Below, one piece after another: positions 1 through 11,835 of a DNA stretch of 37,841 nt. Made by a program: the position numbers and the translations under genes. Each line of letters opens with the position of its first letter. Position 1 is the stretch's first letter. Below the pieces are notes generated by a model. It ran no database searches. It had not been told where the DNA came from and worked only from the letters and a program-made list of their open reading frames with translations. The DNA comes from Phoronis australis (Eukaryota > Phoronida > Phoronidae), in contig NMRA01001227.1 of NCBI GenBank assembly GCA_002633005.1, positions 1 through 37,841 on the forward strand. The letters run 5' to 3'.

Positions 1-361
1 GCGAGGTTTTTCTTCATTGGTTTTAGACTGACAAAGTCTTTTAGTCCTTTCTAAAGTAGTCTCTTCCGCCAGACGTTTAGTAACATTTGCATTAACTTTA
101 TCAAGTCTGATACTCCTCGTAGTCGGAGTCTCTTTATGCTTTCGTTTAGTAACACTTGCATTAACTTTATCAAGTCTAGCACGCTTTTCAACCGGGTGTT
201 TCTTGATTTAATTTTTCAAGAACAGTTGTTAAGGCTTTATTGAGACGTAACCGTTTCTGTTCAGAGGTTTCTAACTTGCGATGTTTTTCCATTCTTAATC
301 TTGCCAGTTCTTTTCTTTTTAGAACACTCTGTGTTTTAGTTTGAGGCAGAGTGATAATAGG
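1..361 (-). pseudogene. STPR-like 23-residue repeat ORF, relic (partial)
   Basis: On the minus strand this stretch encodes basic, repeated peptide units of about 23 residues. Units begin like ETSEQKRLRLNK, ETP.EKRARLDKVNA, ETPTTRSIRLDKVNA and ETTLERTKRL. That spacing and the E-T/RL pattern resemble STPR (score-and-three-amino-acid peptide) repeats, a DNA-binding repeat that also turns up near the N-terminus of mobile-element proteins of the Helitron/PIF1 type. The reading frame shifts by one base near 191-200: the upstream part (about 361-200) reads in one frame and the rest in another, and both frames make sense. The gene runs off the left edge and is probably dead. The repeat nature is seen directly; the mobile-element link is inference. 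Confidence 0.5.
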
Positions 362-1095
362 TATTGACGTGAAATGGATTCAAGCACCTCTACAGTAACA
401 ACCTCTTACCTTTAACACAGAAGTCCCAGTACGTTCATGAAAGATGCAATGTATCGTGCCTCAATCTTATCTAACATCCAATTGGGTATCCAGCTACAAG
501 TATACTTACTATGCATTAAAGTGCTGCGTGTATTGAATTAAGTTTACACCTCATCAACGAGAAACAAATTCTGTAACAACTTGATCAATTTTACCACTAA
601 ATATAGTTTTGCAACAGTAACTTCCAATATTTCAGTGTTTACAATAGCAAAGTCTTCCTATAATTGTAATTAGTGTTAATTCCCTAAAACAATTTCCTCT
701 CGCCGTAAAGGTTTGCTGCCTTACACACGTACTGGCTGGATGAACATAAACCACCCAATAATAAACTTTTTGACTTATAGCGTACTCTTTAATTTCTATA
801 ACGTTATTTTATCAATTAAAAGTTTAATTGTTGTGATCATACAACCTGTCACCGGATGTTTAAGTTTTCTACTTTGGCAAACGGTTCTGAACTAACTTAA
901 AAGCCAAACTGTTATTCACAATTAGTCATCAACTACAACACCTAAGTATTCAGCAACCTCTGTTCTGGATTTCTTTGAAGTCTAAGACGATTTGCAAAAT
1001 AACAATTGCTTAAAAAAAATCGAACGTAGCATTTTAACGAACTCTGTACCAAAAAATCATGTTACTTAAATTCAGTTGAGATTGAATATATTGCT
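362..1095. other. Intergenic sequence, nothing recognised
   Basis: AT-rich sequence with stops in all frames. A short plus-strand ORF at 713-895 has no recognisable features and is treated as chance. Confidence 0.5.
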
Positions 1096-1620
1096 TTAAA
1101 TGACTATTGTTTTGTACTTGACTTGCAACTGAACAAAAATACCTGATAATTCACTACAGGCATTCCCTGTAGTGACATTTTTAGCCTTTACCATTGAAAC
1201 AGGTATGTTTCTGGTTTTGTACAGTAAGTACATAACATTGGAGTGTGGCATTCTGTCATTGGTATAGGAGGTAAAATCTTCAAACCAGTCCATCAACTGT
1301 GTAACCTTTTCAGTTACCATTGGCGGACCTAGGAAACTTCCGTAGGCAAGAATTCCTTTCTTAAAAGACTTCAGTGTCTTATCAAGTGTTTTTTCTATAT
1401 GTTGTAGACATTCATGAATGTTTTTGAACAAAGAGTTTGCCCCATGCTTGATGGTATTAAAAGGTTGCCATTTTCAAGAAATGACTCGATAATTTTTTCA
1501 AGGAGCCAGTTGAAGCGGTCCTCCCTGTTCTTCACTCAGTACAGCTCACAGCAATGCCTAATATAGTGTTGGTCTACCTTTTGCATGCATTTCTTTGCAC
1601 AACACTTCTTGTTATGCATT
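1096..1620 (-). pseudogene. Unrecognised decayed ORF
   Basis: A 111-codon minus-strand ORF (1431-1096) is preceded upstream (about 1615-1450) by another readable stretch with a Cys-rich start (HNKKCCAKKC), a stop codon, and then a segment like NREDRFNWLLEKIIESFLEN. The arrangement of a Cys/Lys start followed by an aromatic, acidic helix resembles the N-termini of invertebrate transposon-derived ORFs, but I do not recognise the family. A Fic-type fold was considered for the ORF (GPPM..EKV..LMDWF) and is not supported because no HPFxxGN motif follows. Probably a transposon relic. Confidence 0.25.
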
Positions 1621-1769
1621 GCCACAAGTATTGAACTTCTGCTGAGTGCTTTTTGAAACAGTTTACCCTTCTTTATGGTTTAACCTGAAATAGGATAAAT
1701 AATTGAATAAGTTCTCCCAGATTATTATCAATCACTAGGTGCTACAGCTGAAGTGGGTTTAGGAGATAC

Positions 1770-1890
1770 TTTCGTGAGCGCAATAAAAAACTGCCACTAA
1801 GCATCACCACAGTAGTCAAAATCTTCCAAAATCGTCAACTGTCCTCTTCCCACTAAGAACAGGTATGGCAATTACCACAATCCTATGAAT
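1770..1890 (-). repeat. Family R dispersed repeat, fragment (copy D)
   Basis: The reverse complement contains GAAGAGGACAGTTGACGATT, then GACTACTGTGG and CTTAGTGGCAGTTTTT. The same order of motifs occurs at 33523-33590 in the SORL1-like intron. This is a short, diverged, minus-oriented fragment of that family. Confidence 0.6.
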
Positions 1891-2460
1891 ATGTGGGCGC
1901 CTAATGAGCAAAAAATTTTCCAAATTACCTGCTTTTCATTGTGTGATAGTGAAGGTGGTGCATCTTTGGGGCAAATTTTTTAACACAGCATGAAACGCCT
2001 CTAATGATGCTATCTGTCTAAACGGGGACAGTTTCTGAACGCATTTTTCCATCTGGCAGCTTTCCAACTCTTTAAACAGCTCCTCATATTGCTGCGATTC
2101 TGTGACAAGGATAAAGCAGACACTTTGAGGTTATTAACCTGTAAAACAGGGTCCAAGTCATCAAATCAATGGCTGGATCGCTTAGTTTTTAAGTTAATCA
2201 TTTTCTGTTTATGGTAGCCACTGCTATACAACAAGGAAATTTTAATCCATTTTTGACACTTTTGAAGTTGCTATGAAACTGCCTGCTGCTAAAAATATTA
2301 TTGGGACCACAGAAATTGTTTCTTACATCAGAATTGAATTAGTGCTCGTGACCATTCTCATAAAAAGACACTCGGGACCAAGCAAAGTTAATGAGTCCAA
2401 CTTCCAGTAATAACAGAGCTCAGATATCACTTCCAATATGATTGCCCCTGCAGAATGTAC
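1891..2460. other. Intergenic sequence, nothing recognised
   Basis: No exon-like ORF, repeat or RNA gene was seen here. Confidence 0.5.
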
Positions 2461-2895
2461 CTCGGTTAACCATGGTTATCCATGGTCAACCATGACTGTA
2501 CAACCATGGTTGACCATGGTTTTAACATTTTGCGTTAAGTTGAAACCATGGTGGACTATGGTTGGCAACCATGGTTGATAACCATGGTTGTGACCATGGT
2601 TGACTGCTTCGCAACCATGGTTATCAACCATGGTCAACCATGGTTAATAACCATGCTATGAGTTAACGTAATGCGAAATGTTAAAACCATGGTTGACCAT
2701 GATTACCAACCATGGTGTGGAACCATGGTTGACTATGGTTAAGATGGTTGACCTTGGTTAAAATCATGGTTGGTACCATGGTTACTAATAATGTTTGATC
2801 ATGCTTACTAACCATTGTTGACCATTGTTTGACATCTTTATTAAGCATGGTCAACAATGGTTAGTAAGCATGGTCAACCATGGTCACAAAGTCAT
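2461..2895. repeat. CCATGG palindromic foldback repeat block
   Basis: This stretch is built from variations of AACCATGGTTGACCATGGTT, itself close to palindromic, on both strands. Two larger inverted arms are visible. The segment about 2500-2540 (ending GGTTTTAACATTTTGCGTTAA) matches the reverse complement of about 2660-2705. A second pair is about 2790-2825 against 2853-2885, around the motif CTTACTAACCATTGTTGACC. The block could fold into a long branched hairpin. It is probably a foldback or MITE-type element. No coding capacity was seen. Confidence 0.75.
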
Positions 2896-5279
2896 GCTTA
2901 TGAACTGACAATTACAGGTATGGCAAAAAGTCCACTATAAAATGAAATACACCACGTAAGTAAATTACCTGTTGAGTTTCAAGTGAAATGTCTCAAGCTC
3001 ATCAAATTATATTAGCAAGGTCTAACTCACTAAAGGGTCCTAATTCGCTTTGAAATATTGAAAACAAGTGTTTGCACTCTACATAATACTTCTATTTCTT
3101 CATTTACAACTGGACAAAGACAATAGGAACCACAAGAACAGTTGACTCTTTGAATGTTAAGTAGCACCTTAATGTAATAGAGCAAATATAAACTTGAAAA
3201 AATGCAAGATTTTGTAAAATATATGGCACCAACAGGTTTCTGCTTTCTCACTGAGCATCATCCCGATGAACCAAAACTCGCAACAATGTGTAAAACAATT
3301 CAAAATTAGAATTGACATTTCCCAAAATATTTCATCTATGTTACTGTATCGTGAAATATGTTTTGCCTAGCGAGTAAAGTACTTCACAAATACAAGGAAG
3401 TGTTCCTATTCACATTGTACAAAACTATAAGTCCGTCTTGACTATGCTTGAAAGGTATTCAATTTTTAACTTGCCCTACTTAAAAGATATGCATTTTTTA
3501 ACTTAAACTTTTTGTACTGCTTGAGCCTTAGCAGTTATGTCTTTAGGTCTAGGTGAAAATCACCTTTCATCTCAGAGCAATAAAGTCTATACAATACATC
3601 CACACACTTGGCTTTTGATGAGATGTGTTAAGAGACATTGGGGTATAAAGAGCTGCAGCAGCAAAATATTGGCTGCCAGAAAAGCAGAATCCACGTGTGA
3701 CTCCAAATCCTTAAATGCAGTCAATTCAAGGTTTAATCAGCAATAAAGGTCAACCAACTTTTTAGAATGCAGACTTGTCACTCTCCATTAATCTTTTGAC
3801 CACCACAGGAACTGAGGACTTCTACAGTAGAGTTGGTGGTTGGCTCTTATAAGTACTTTCACTCGCCATCTCAGTTTCACTTCATCATGCATGTTTTCAA
3901 GTCTTCGATACTAAGGAAAAGTTGAAAAAATTCCAGTTAGATGAGATCAAGTAAATTAATAGGATTATTCATTTCGTTTTTGTTCAGAAAATACAGAAAT
4001 GCTTTGATTTCTTTGTTAATCAACCATAAAATAAATATGGAATTGGGCTTTGGACAAAATAAAGATGTGATCTCGCGTCTTGGAAAGTATTGAGAATTTA
4101 TGATGTCATTGTTTCAGACTTGGCTCGCAAAATAGATTTCTAGACAAATCATTTTAATCATAGAGTGACTGGTAGCAAGTTAGCAGCTTTTTTAAAGACC
4201 AAAAAGCACTTCTATTCTCATCCAATTTGATTAAACAAGTTCAGACCAATTTAAGGGTGGAACTTCTTCAAGGGAACACAAGTTAATTTATACATTAAAG
4301 AAAAAAATGACCCCTCATAATTTTTTTTGCAAAGACCAAACATCTATTTTTCAAAACCCATTAGAAACACAGGGCAATTTGGTTGATAAAAATTTTGAAA
4401 TCAAGATAATTTAGGCCTCTGTTTAAGTCACAGAAATACACGTCATACTCTTACTAGTACTGAAGTTTAACTTACATTTGAACAGAGATGGATCATGCTT
4501 ATTTCCATAACCTCCACAGAATCAGTTTCAAAAAAACAACTCCCCTTTTGTTTGTAAGACCAAAACTACTTATATGTAATTAGGAATGCTAACACACCGT
4601 ATTAAAAAGAAACAAAAAACAAGTGGGTTCGCCCAAAACATTCACAAAACAAAGATGGTGCTGCATAGAACTTCAATGAAACAAAATGCAACGCATGTAC
4701 GGTACAGACATTTTTTTCAAATCCCCACCTGTTAACTTCAGAGAAGGGAATACAGATAATTGATGAATCTAGATCTAGATGCTTATCTGTTAAAGACAAA
4801 GAGAGGTACCTTGTCCTTTTTCGCAGGGAATTCACTGCGATGAAAACAAGAGAAAACAAAACAAAATGTTTAACTAATATATTTCAAAAGTTCTGACATG
4901 TAAGATATTTATAGGAGTGTTGTATCATGTGCTTTAAAACAACAAAGTTTGTCAAATCTCTGTCTTAAATCAAGAAAACTCTAAAGGTCGATGGCACACA
5001 TTGCTCCATGCACGAGCCATTGGTGGTAGTTGAGCTGTCAAGGCTGCTGAAGGTGAAAGTAATTGTTTTCAGAGGTGTTAAGATGGAAGTTATGTGCCTT
5101 GTAGTAATCAGTTCTCTCAACAGAATAAAATAGGTACTGAGGAATACGAAATTTAAACTTGTTAAATGTTTATAGGCTAGTATCTTCTTATGCGTTAAAA
5201 ACATCTTTAAGACAATGTAAGTCTAAATAAGTAACTTTAACTGTGTCTGGTAATGTCTTTTGAATAAACAGAACGGAGC
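2896..5279. other. Intergenic sequence, nothing firmly recognised
   Basis: About 2.4 kb without a supportable gene. Minus-strand ORFs at 3030-3251, 4602-4859 and 4965-5204 and a plus ORF at 3537-3746 have low-complexity or random-looking peptides and no splice partners. Undetected pieces of the neighbouring HECT-like relic could lie at the right end. Confidence 0.4.
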
Positions 5280-6780
5280 TCAAAAGATGTCCATAACCCA
5301 AACACCACTGTTCAAAAGTTCGTTGAATTCCTGCTTCAATTCAACAAAGTTCTCATAGGTGAACTGAACTTACAATACATTGCTACACGTATGAGTCACT
5401 AGTCGTCGCTGAAAACCGTCAAGTACATCCAAAAGTTCCTCGGTGTCAGATGGGAACTCATTCAAGGCCGATTCAATGATTTCCCTTTCCGAATCAGGTA
5501 CGATTTTGAGAAAGGTTTCCTTCATGACAGCTGTACTGTCACCATGGCAGTTTCCATGAATGTAGGAGCAAGGGTAATTGGGAAGTATTGGAAATCTTTC
5601 CATCCCTTAGCTATTATGCTTCCAACAGCTTCTCTTTTCTTATCAGAAAAGTCATGGCGAAGTACAGGTACTTTAAAAGTGTCTCCTGTTGTCATTTTTT
5701 TCTCCAAATCCCGTCCAAAATTGTGTGAGGGCATCTTGAAAATCACCTAGGACCTTCTCCGATCTCTTTTTCCCCACTTGGTCATATTATATGGACACTG
5801 ATTTCTGACTGCACGGTAGATGGATCAAGAAAGGCGCAGATCATGTCTTCAACGATTGCTGCTTGCTAAAGAATTACTACTATAGGCTCTGTTGTGCTGT
5901 TAACTTCCTGCGCAGCTGAAATGGTCGAAGTTGGCAGAGTGTCATCAAGTTGCTTGACATAAACACTGCTGGACTGCCTAAACTGTATAGTGGGAGTATC
6001 TGGTTGTGACACCTCAGGTAATGTTGGCGATGTGTTGAGCTCCACAACAACTTCATTGCCCATATCTCACCAAGGTATGACTTCTGCAACCAGAGCACTC
6101 TGTTGATCATCTTTTTCTTCTTCATGTTCGTCAAAATTGTTTCTGCTTCTCTCAATTTGAGCACTTTGTCCAGCTTCTTCTTCACCTTTTGCTGTTTCAT
6201 TCAAGACTTGCTATTGCTTTTTCTGTTTAGTTGTTTGCAGATAAACTTTCAAAAGAGACTTTTTGTTTCTTCATACAGTTGGCTTACAGTGATACTTGCC
6301 AGAAAAGGAAGCTTCCTGTTATCACACATTTTACAATCAATCATCTATCTTTCCCTTTGATGATAATTCCATCGTGAAAGAAGAAGTCATGGGGCACCGT
6401 TAATAATTTTGCCTCACCACTGTTTTTAGACACTGTAACTGGTCTCACGCCTCCACTTTGGGGCTTGCGAACTTGCCTGTAAACGCCAAAAGTTTCAGTA
6501 AAGTCCATCCACCTAATTTCAATTTTTCTCATTTCTTTCTTGGAATTTGTGTTGCCTTTAAGCTTAACTGATCTTTGATCTACGGAATTATTCAGGTACT
6601 GCTCTGATCATCTTCATCATCCGAGTCATCTCTCCGCCTCTTGATTTGCAACTTTTGCGCAGTTTGTTTAAGACTGTCTTTCCTTGATGTTGAACGTTGA
6701 CTTGATGGTCCTGTACTAATCTCTACACTGTTACAATTAATGCATGATAATATAACACTACACTTCAGTCTCATCTACAC
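5280..6780 (-). pseudogene. HECT-like E3 ligase mobile gene, relic
   Basis: Read on the minus strand, the pieces appear in family order. An acidic N-terminal segment (6774-6592, RRRDDSDDEDD) is followed by EIRWMDF...VYRQVRKPQSGGVR (6532-6400), then TVSQLYEETKS (about 6280) and a charged linker. Next comes EDMICAFLDPSTVQSEISV (about 5850-5790), then a HECT-like core with KVPVLRHDF, GSIIAKGWKDFQYFPI and LAPTFMET (5738-5540). The last pieces are ETFLKIVPDSEREIIESAL (about 5520) and, after a possible intron (donor GTAAGT at about 5368), TYENFVELKQEFNELL (5350-5290). Several one-base frameshifts (near 6600, 6290, 5740 and 5535) and internal stops show decay. Multicopy proteins with this architecture are usually labelled G2/M phase-specific E3 ligase-like (G2E3-like) in fish and invertebrates. 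A ubiquitin-transfer role would be the ancestral function; this copy is almost surely inactive. Confidence 0.6.
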
Positions 6781-7514
6781 ACTTTCCCTAGAACAACTTA
6801 CACTGCTGCAACTTACCCATCTGGTGACTATTTATCCACCTTATCTAGATAGGGTAACTTGTTCTAGGGTAACTTGTGCCACTTCTAATCACTGTATAGC
6901 TGCAAACCTGGGGCAAGGCAGAAGTGATTATCAGCTGCGGTTACATACAGAGAGGTGTTCTTTTAAGTGCCCTGTATTCGCATTTCCTGTCCATTTTCAT
7001 GCACGGCAACAACTTCCGCCTTACGCTAGTTATCGGATATGTGTATATGGACGCTCCAATAAGTGCAAATTGTGCTAGGCTGTGTGTGGATGGGACTTTT
7101 GATGGCCCGCTTCACATTTACCTTGACACTCAACATCGCATTGCTCATTTGCTCTTCCTGACTGGTATGCCTTATCATCAGTTTAAATACTTTTTACACC
7201 AAAGTACGAAACAGACTAAATCTAATTTTTTGCCATTGAGAAATGCTGTGTGATTGGGTACTCTGGAAGTCTCGATCAATATATATGTAGTAATTATAAT
7301 TAACGCTCAAAACTTTACCCAGCAGTAATCGAAAGTGATTATGGTGGTCATTACCAAACAACCGATCATCTACTGGCAATGATTGCACTAGATTTCAAAA
7401 TGTAGGTTCAATCCATAGGCTAAAATGAAACAAACATTCAGCAAAGATCCACAGTGTCTCTGTGAATAAACATGAATAACTGAATAATTAATACAACTGA
7501 GGTATTGCACATAC
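6781..7514. other. Spacer between two relic genes
   Basis: Two overlapping plus-strand ORFs (6740-7078 and 6924-7253) occupy this spacer. They read different frames of the same sequence and resemble nothing I recognise. No other structure was seen. Confidence 0.4.
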
Positions 7515-10500
7515 TTGCAATGAATTCGTCTTCAGAGCTGGAATGTTGTGCTACAGCCCAGAAGTGGTTGGTAATATCCCTTGACCAGCTCAGCAACTTT
7601 CTGCATGGCCTTTCCTGTTCAGCCTTGCAGAAAGGTAGATTTCAACACGACAATAAGGCACATTTCAAGAAAGAAGCCATAATAATGCTAAATAAGCACA
7701 GGAAATTTTTATATAGTGCTCTTTGTCAAGGGTGTGCTACAGTAGCACACCCTTGACAAAGAGCGCATCACTCAAAACGTGGGGGATATTTTAATATATT
7801 TACTATTAGACAAAGCTTGTCCTTTTAGTTTTACTATTTTATATTTTTATCCGTCGGTAACTGCACAGCATTCCAGCATCTATTTGTTTTCCCACAAGCA
7901 TTAATTTGCTGTTTATAGTGAGGCCACTTTCTAACACTGCTTTTACCATACACAGTTTGAAAGGTAATAAAGTGAATATAAAATAGTCCTTCATGACAAA
8001 ATAATTTCTATTTAGACCACTTACAGATATGAAATTGGTTTCAAACTGCTCTTTTAGATGGAACCCTACTTTTTATCAATTTACCTTTCCCTAGAGCATA
8101 GTCCCCTTAAAATGAATCACTGCCCGCTTCTGATGAAATTGTTGCCCATATATTGATACCTGTCCAATAATTGAATTAAGATGTTTACCGTAATGTTATA
8201 TGTTGGGATGGATTGTAAACCTTTGAACTTTGAAGACTGAGAGCCACTAGGAATACAACTATGGAATTACCTTAATTACAAATACCAGTCTCTTGCTAAT
8301 GGATGCGATACATTATATAGTATAGAACAAATACCCACAATTTTTATTGTTCCCATAAGAATATTGTGCTGGGTGGGTAAAACCCAATTTTAACTACTGA
8401 AAGTAGTTTTTTATGGTGTAAGGTAGACTAACTTTTCATATCCTAGAACATGCAAGTCTTACTCTTGAGAGCAGAAATTTACGGATGTGCATCTGTTACT
8501 ACTTCGACCACATTCAAACCCTCCTCCTTGAGATTGTGAACACATAGTCGGAAGGCCTCCTTTTCCATGTTGGTACTTCTTTCTTGACTTGCCTCTTGTC
8601 TAAGGTTTCCACAGCTACAATTTTTGGATCATCATCCATCATTGTAAAGGTGCAGTACTGGGCACAGTGACCAGGCGAATCATTTTGTCCATCACCTGTG
8701 CGAAAAATGTTCAAAATTCAAAGCATTTACACATTAGAAGCTAAATCACGATATATTTATACACATGTCAGTGTAGTATGACATCATTTTTCAATCAAAA
8801 ATTACAAGAAAGGTGATTACATGCCCAATAACATCTTTGATCTTCGATGATATATCGCAGCACAACATATATATAAAATTACCTACGGTGGTATGACAAG
8901 ATCTTTTCCTTGCATATCTCGCCTCACAGCTGCATTATGTCTAGACCAGTACTGCTCCACGCTTGGAGCCAAATAAAAGTGCTGAATCCTGTAGTATCTT
9001 GTTGAGCTTAAAAAAATTTAGATTTGAAAACTTGGCGTACAGGGCAACTTTGGCGAAATTGTTGCCCGACAACAAAATGGAGGAGCATATCATCAGATCA
9101 AGTGCATGGAACCCATGATTCAGGACTGGCTGCGAGCACCATCGATGTACGTCATGACCATTTTCACATGTCTGAAAGTACAAGTTGACAAAGCACAACT
9201 GAACTGCTTTGCAATGACTTTACACTTAGCACAGCTATATAACCCCCTTCCATTAAAAAGTTATTTAAGATTCAGACCAATTACCGTAAAAACTGGCTTC
9301 AAATAGTTCCTCTTCGAAATCAGGGACAATTTCTCATGGCTTCAAAGGAACAGTACAAGGAACTATCTAAGATTTAGGTCTACGTGATGGCTTGACATGG
9401 CATGACAATTTATGTGCCAAGCATGGTCTCAGCAAATCACAAAATGTCGCTTCTTTGCAAACCCAGAAATCTGAGTGAGGAACAAGTTGACACAAAATTT
9501 ATGAGAGCACTTGGTCTAAATAAGAAAATTTCTTTTTGAACAGAACAAGAGATTATAGGTGCTCTAATAATAAGCAACAACACCGTGATTAAGAATAAAA
9601 TCCTGTCATCACTCACTATAGCACATGGACTTTCTAACACTTATCAATTGAACGTAAAACATAAACAATGTCAAGATGTTCTGATTAGTGCATAATGTCT
9701 ACAGTTTGTGTATTTCCAAACTCAGTAGTGATTCAATATTCAGGAGCTACATGATGTTGACTATGAAGTAGAATGACTACCCTAATTGAGTAAAGTGCTG
9801 TTCCAACTTCCTTCCTTGTAACTTTAACATCAGTTTTGCAACGGTCACAGCTGGAGTTAGCAAAAGTGGCTGAAAACAAAACATAAGATTCGATTTGAGT
9901 GACAACCCTGTAACCTTTGACCTTGGATAAGCTAAACAAAATTTCCACACGGTGGTGGGCTTCCAAAGTGCTTCCAAATTTTAATGTCTTTCTTTGGAAC
10001 TAAGTCCAGATTTTTCTTTAGAGAACTGATGTGTATTAGGAACTGTAATTGCAATGAATAGCTAACACCGCTACTCAGATGATGCATGACTTTCTACTAA
10101 ACGGCAAATTAATTGTACCTGTAAGAGTTATGAGTTGCTCAAACTCGACAATGTAGTTACGACCTGAGGATACAATGGCACGCATCTTCAGGGCGAGTCG
10201 CACGTCGAACACTACATCCAGTATTCAAGTTTTCTGAACCCTCAGCGTCTTCTTCATCATCTGTCTCTTCCTCAGCTCCAAACTTTATATCACCTACAGG
10301 AAGATCTTGTGCACTTTCCATGTTGGTAGGCCTATAAGAAATAGCATTGAGATGAACAGTCTGCTTCAGTAACATACACACACTTTTGATTCATTTTATT
10401 GAAAAAATCTCACAAATAAATTTTTAATGCAAACCAAAATGCTCTTGGACGTGATATTCCTTCAACATAACAATCCAAGTGAACAAAATGTTGCACAGCA

Positions 10501-10923
10501 AGACAAGTTTAGTTTAAATTGAATTTTGGTAGGATATTGGAAAATGTCTACCAAAGCAGTATTACTTTAAACTGACAACTGAAGGAATAGTGATATATTT
10601 GAGCTGATGAGACTGATCCCTAGTACACCAACTTACGGTATATGTACACCCAGAAGGCTAACAGCCTTTTCACGTAATTGAAGCCTTCGTTTGTGTATGG
10701 ATTCCATACACATTTCCAAACAAATTTCATCAGCCTAAACGAATGAGACTGTAGTCAATTAAAATTTGAAGTCAAACGCTATTCTGAAACATACAAACTG
10801 GACTACAATGCAATAACTGAAGTACTAAATACATACTTTACTGTAGTGTCACAGGATACTTCATAAGTGTCATCGTCAGGGTCATCATCTGAGTCAACAA
10901 TCTCTGACACGTTGATAGTTAAC
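7515..10923 (-). pseudogene. Multi-exon transposase-like gene (GDGxxDSPGH family), relic
   Basis: Seven exon-like blocks lie on the minus strand: 10923-10842, 10734-10637, 10331-10119, 9869-9781, 9171-8887, 8695-8463 and 7623-7515. The first five join with matching splice phases (0, 2, 1 and 0), all at GT-AG sites. The product has acidic segments (DSDDDPDDD, EEETDDEEDAE), then GRNYIVEFEQL, a zinc-ligand-like CDRCK, CENGHDVHRWCSQP, a hydrophobic DDE-like stretch (ICSSILLSGNNFAKVAL), YLAPSVEQYW, the hallmark GDGQNDSPGHCAQYCTFTMM, NMEKEAFRLC, VVTDAHP and DITNHFW. I know this architecture as a repeated DDE-transposase-like gene in fish and invertebrates but cannot name the superfamily with certainty. 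Disablements: frameshifts near 10155, 9005 and 8580, a TAA right after VVTDAHP, an in-frame stop at the 8887 donor, and loss of the WDVWH-type segment between the last two blocks. Confidence 0.65.
7718..7764. repeat. Perfect 23-bp inverted repeat (hairpin)
   Basis: The arm 7718-7740 (GCTCTTTGTCAAGG...) is the exact reverse complement of 7742-7764, with a single A between them. It would extrude as a near-perfect cruciform. It lies inside the region of the transposase-like relic, just upstream (in gene sense) of its last visible exon. Confidence 0.85.
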
Positions 10924-11835
10924 CTTCAAATAAGTTACTAGACGTTGGCCCTAGGTTGGCACCTCTCGTAGGTGTGGCCTTGCTAGCAAATTATAAAAGG
11001 ACTCCTGTATGCTGTCAGGGCCAAGTGTTCATTACATCATGTGTCATCATGCACCTCTGAATGCAACTGAGTTTACATTTTATATTGTGCGCTATCTTTA
11101 AATTATTTTTCATGTCATAGTTTGAACTGGTGTCGAAATTTAGGTGTTTTGAGATGCAGTCATGTCTTCATGGAGTATCTCTCATTGCAGTTAACCATTA
11201 TTTCAAGATGTTTGTTGCTTTCTTAATAAGTGCAGGTTATTTTTATTTACAATTGCAGTTTTAATTTATTTACGTTTACATTAAGAAATCTTTTGATCGT
11301 GCCATTATTTAATCAGATTGACTGTCATGTTTTGCTAAAGCAGAGTTCACGCTCATCTGAAGGAAAAAGTGCCTGTGCCTTCTGAGAGTATTTTTGTGGT
11401 TGAGGGCACAATCACCCCATTTGTCACACCACCCCCACTCCCTTTCATCGCCTGGTCACCGCCTCCTATTGACAATGGTTCGAAGTAGCCAAAACTAGTG
11501 TTTTGCAGTCAATGATTCTTTGTTTATGCATTTTCTACCTCTGTCGAAACAAAATACCTGAGTTTAACCAGGCCTGATGTTAATGCAAGATAAATTTGCT
11601 TGCTTATCAGACGTAGGTTTTGGCGCCTGAGTTGTTCCAGTGAGCAGCGAATAATTCCTTGAAGTGCTGTCCTTCAGTCTGGTAGTACTAGTTACCTAGC
11701 TGAATTCTCACTTATTTTGAGTAGGTTGGTGTGCTTCAATTACTGCCTTAAAACTAAAGCTAGTTAGCTAGTTGAGGTGAATCTGTGTCCAGGACAAGGG
11801 CTTTCACTGACTGGACCACCAGTTTAAGCTTAAAA
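10924..11835. other. Intergenic sequence, nothing recognised
   Basis: No convincing exon upstream of the transposase-like relic was found here. A THAP-type N-terminal domain might be expected in this position but could not be seen. Confidence 0.4.

Noticed and set aside
1096-1431. Fic-domain reading of the 111-codon ORF
   Set aside because: The GPPM...LMDWF segment vaguely recalls Fic N-terminal regions, but the HPFxDGN catalytic motif is absent.
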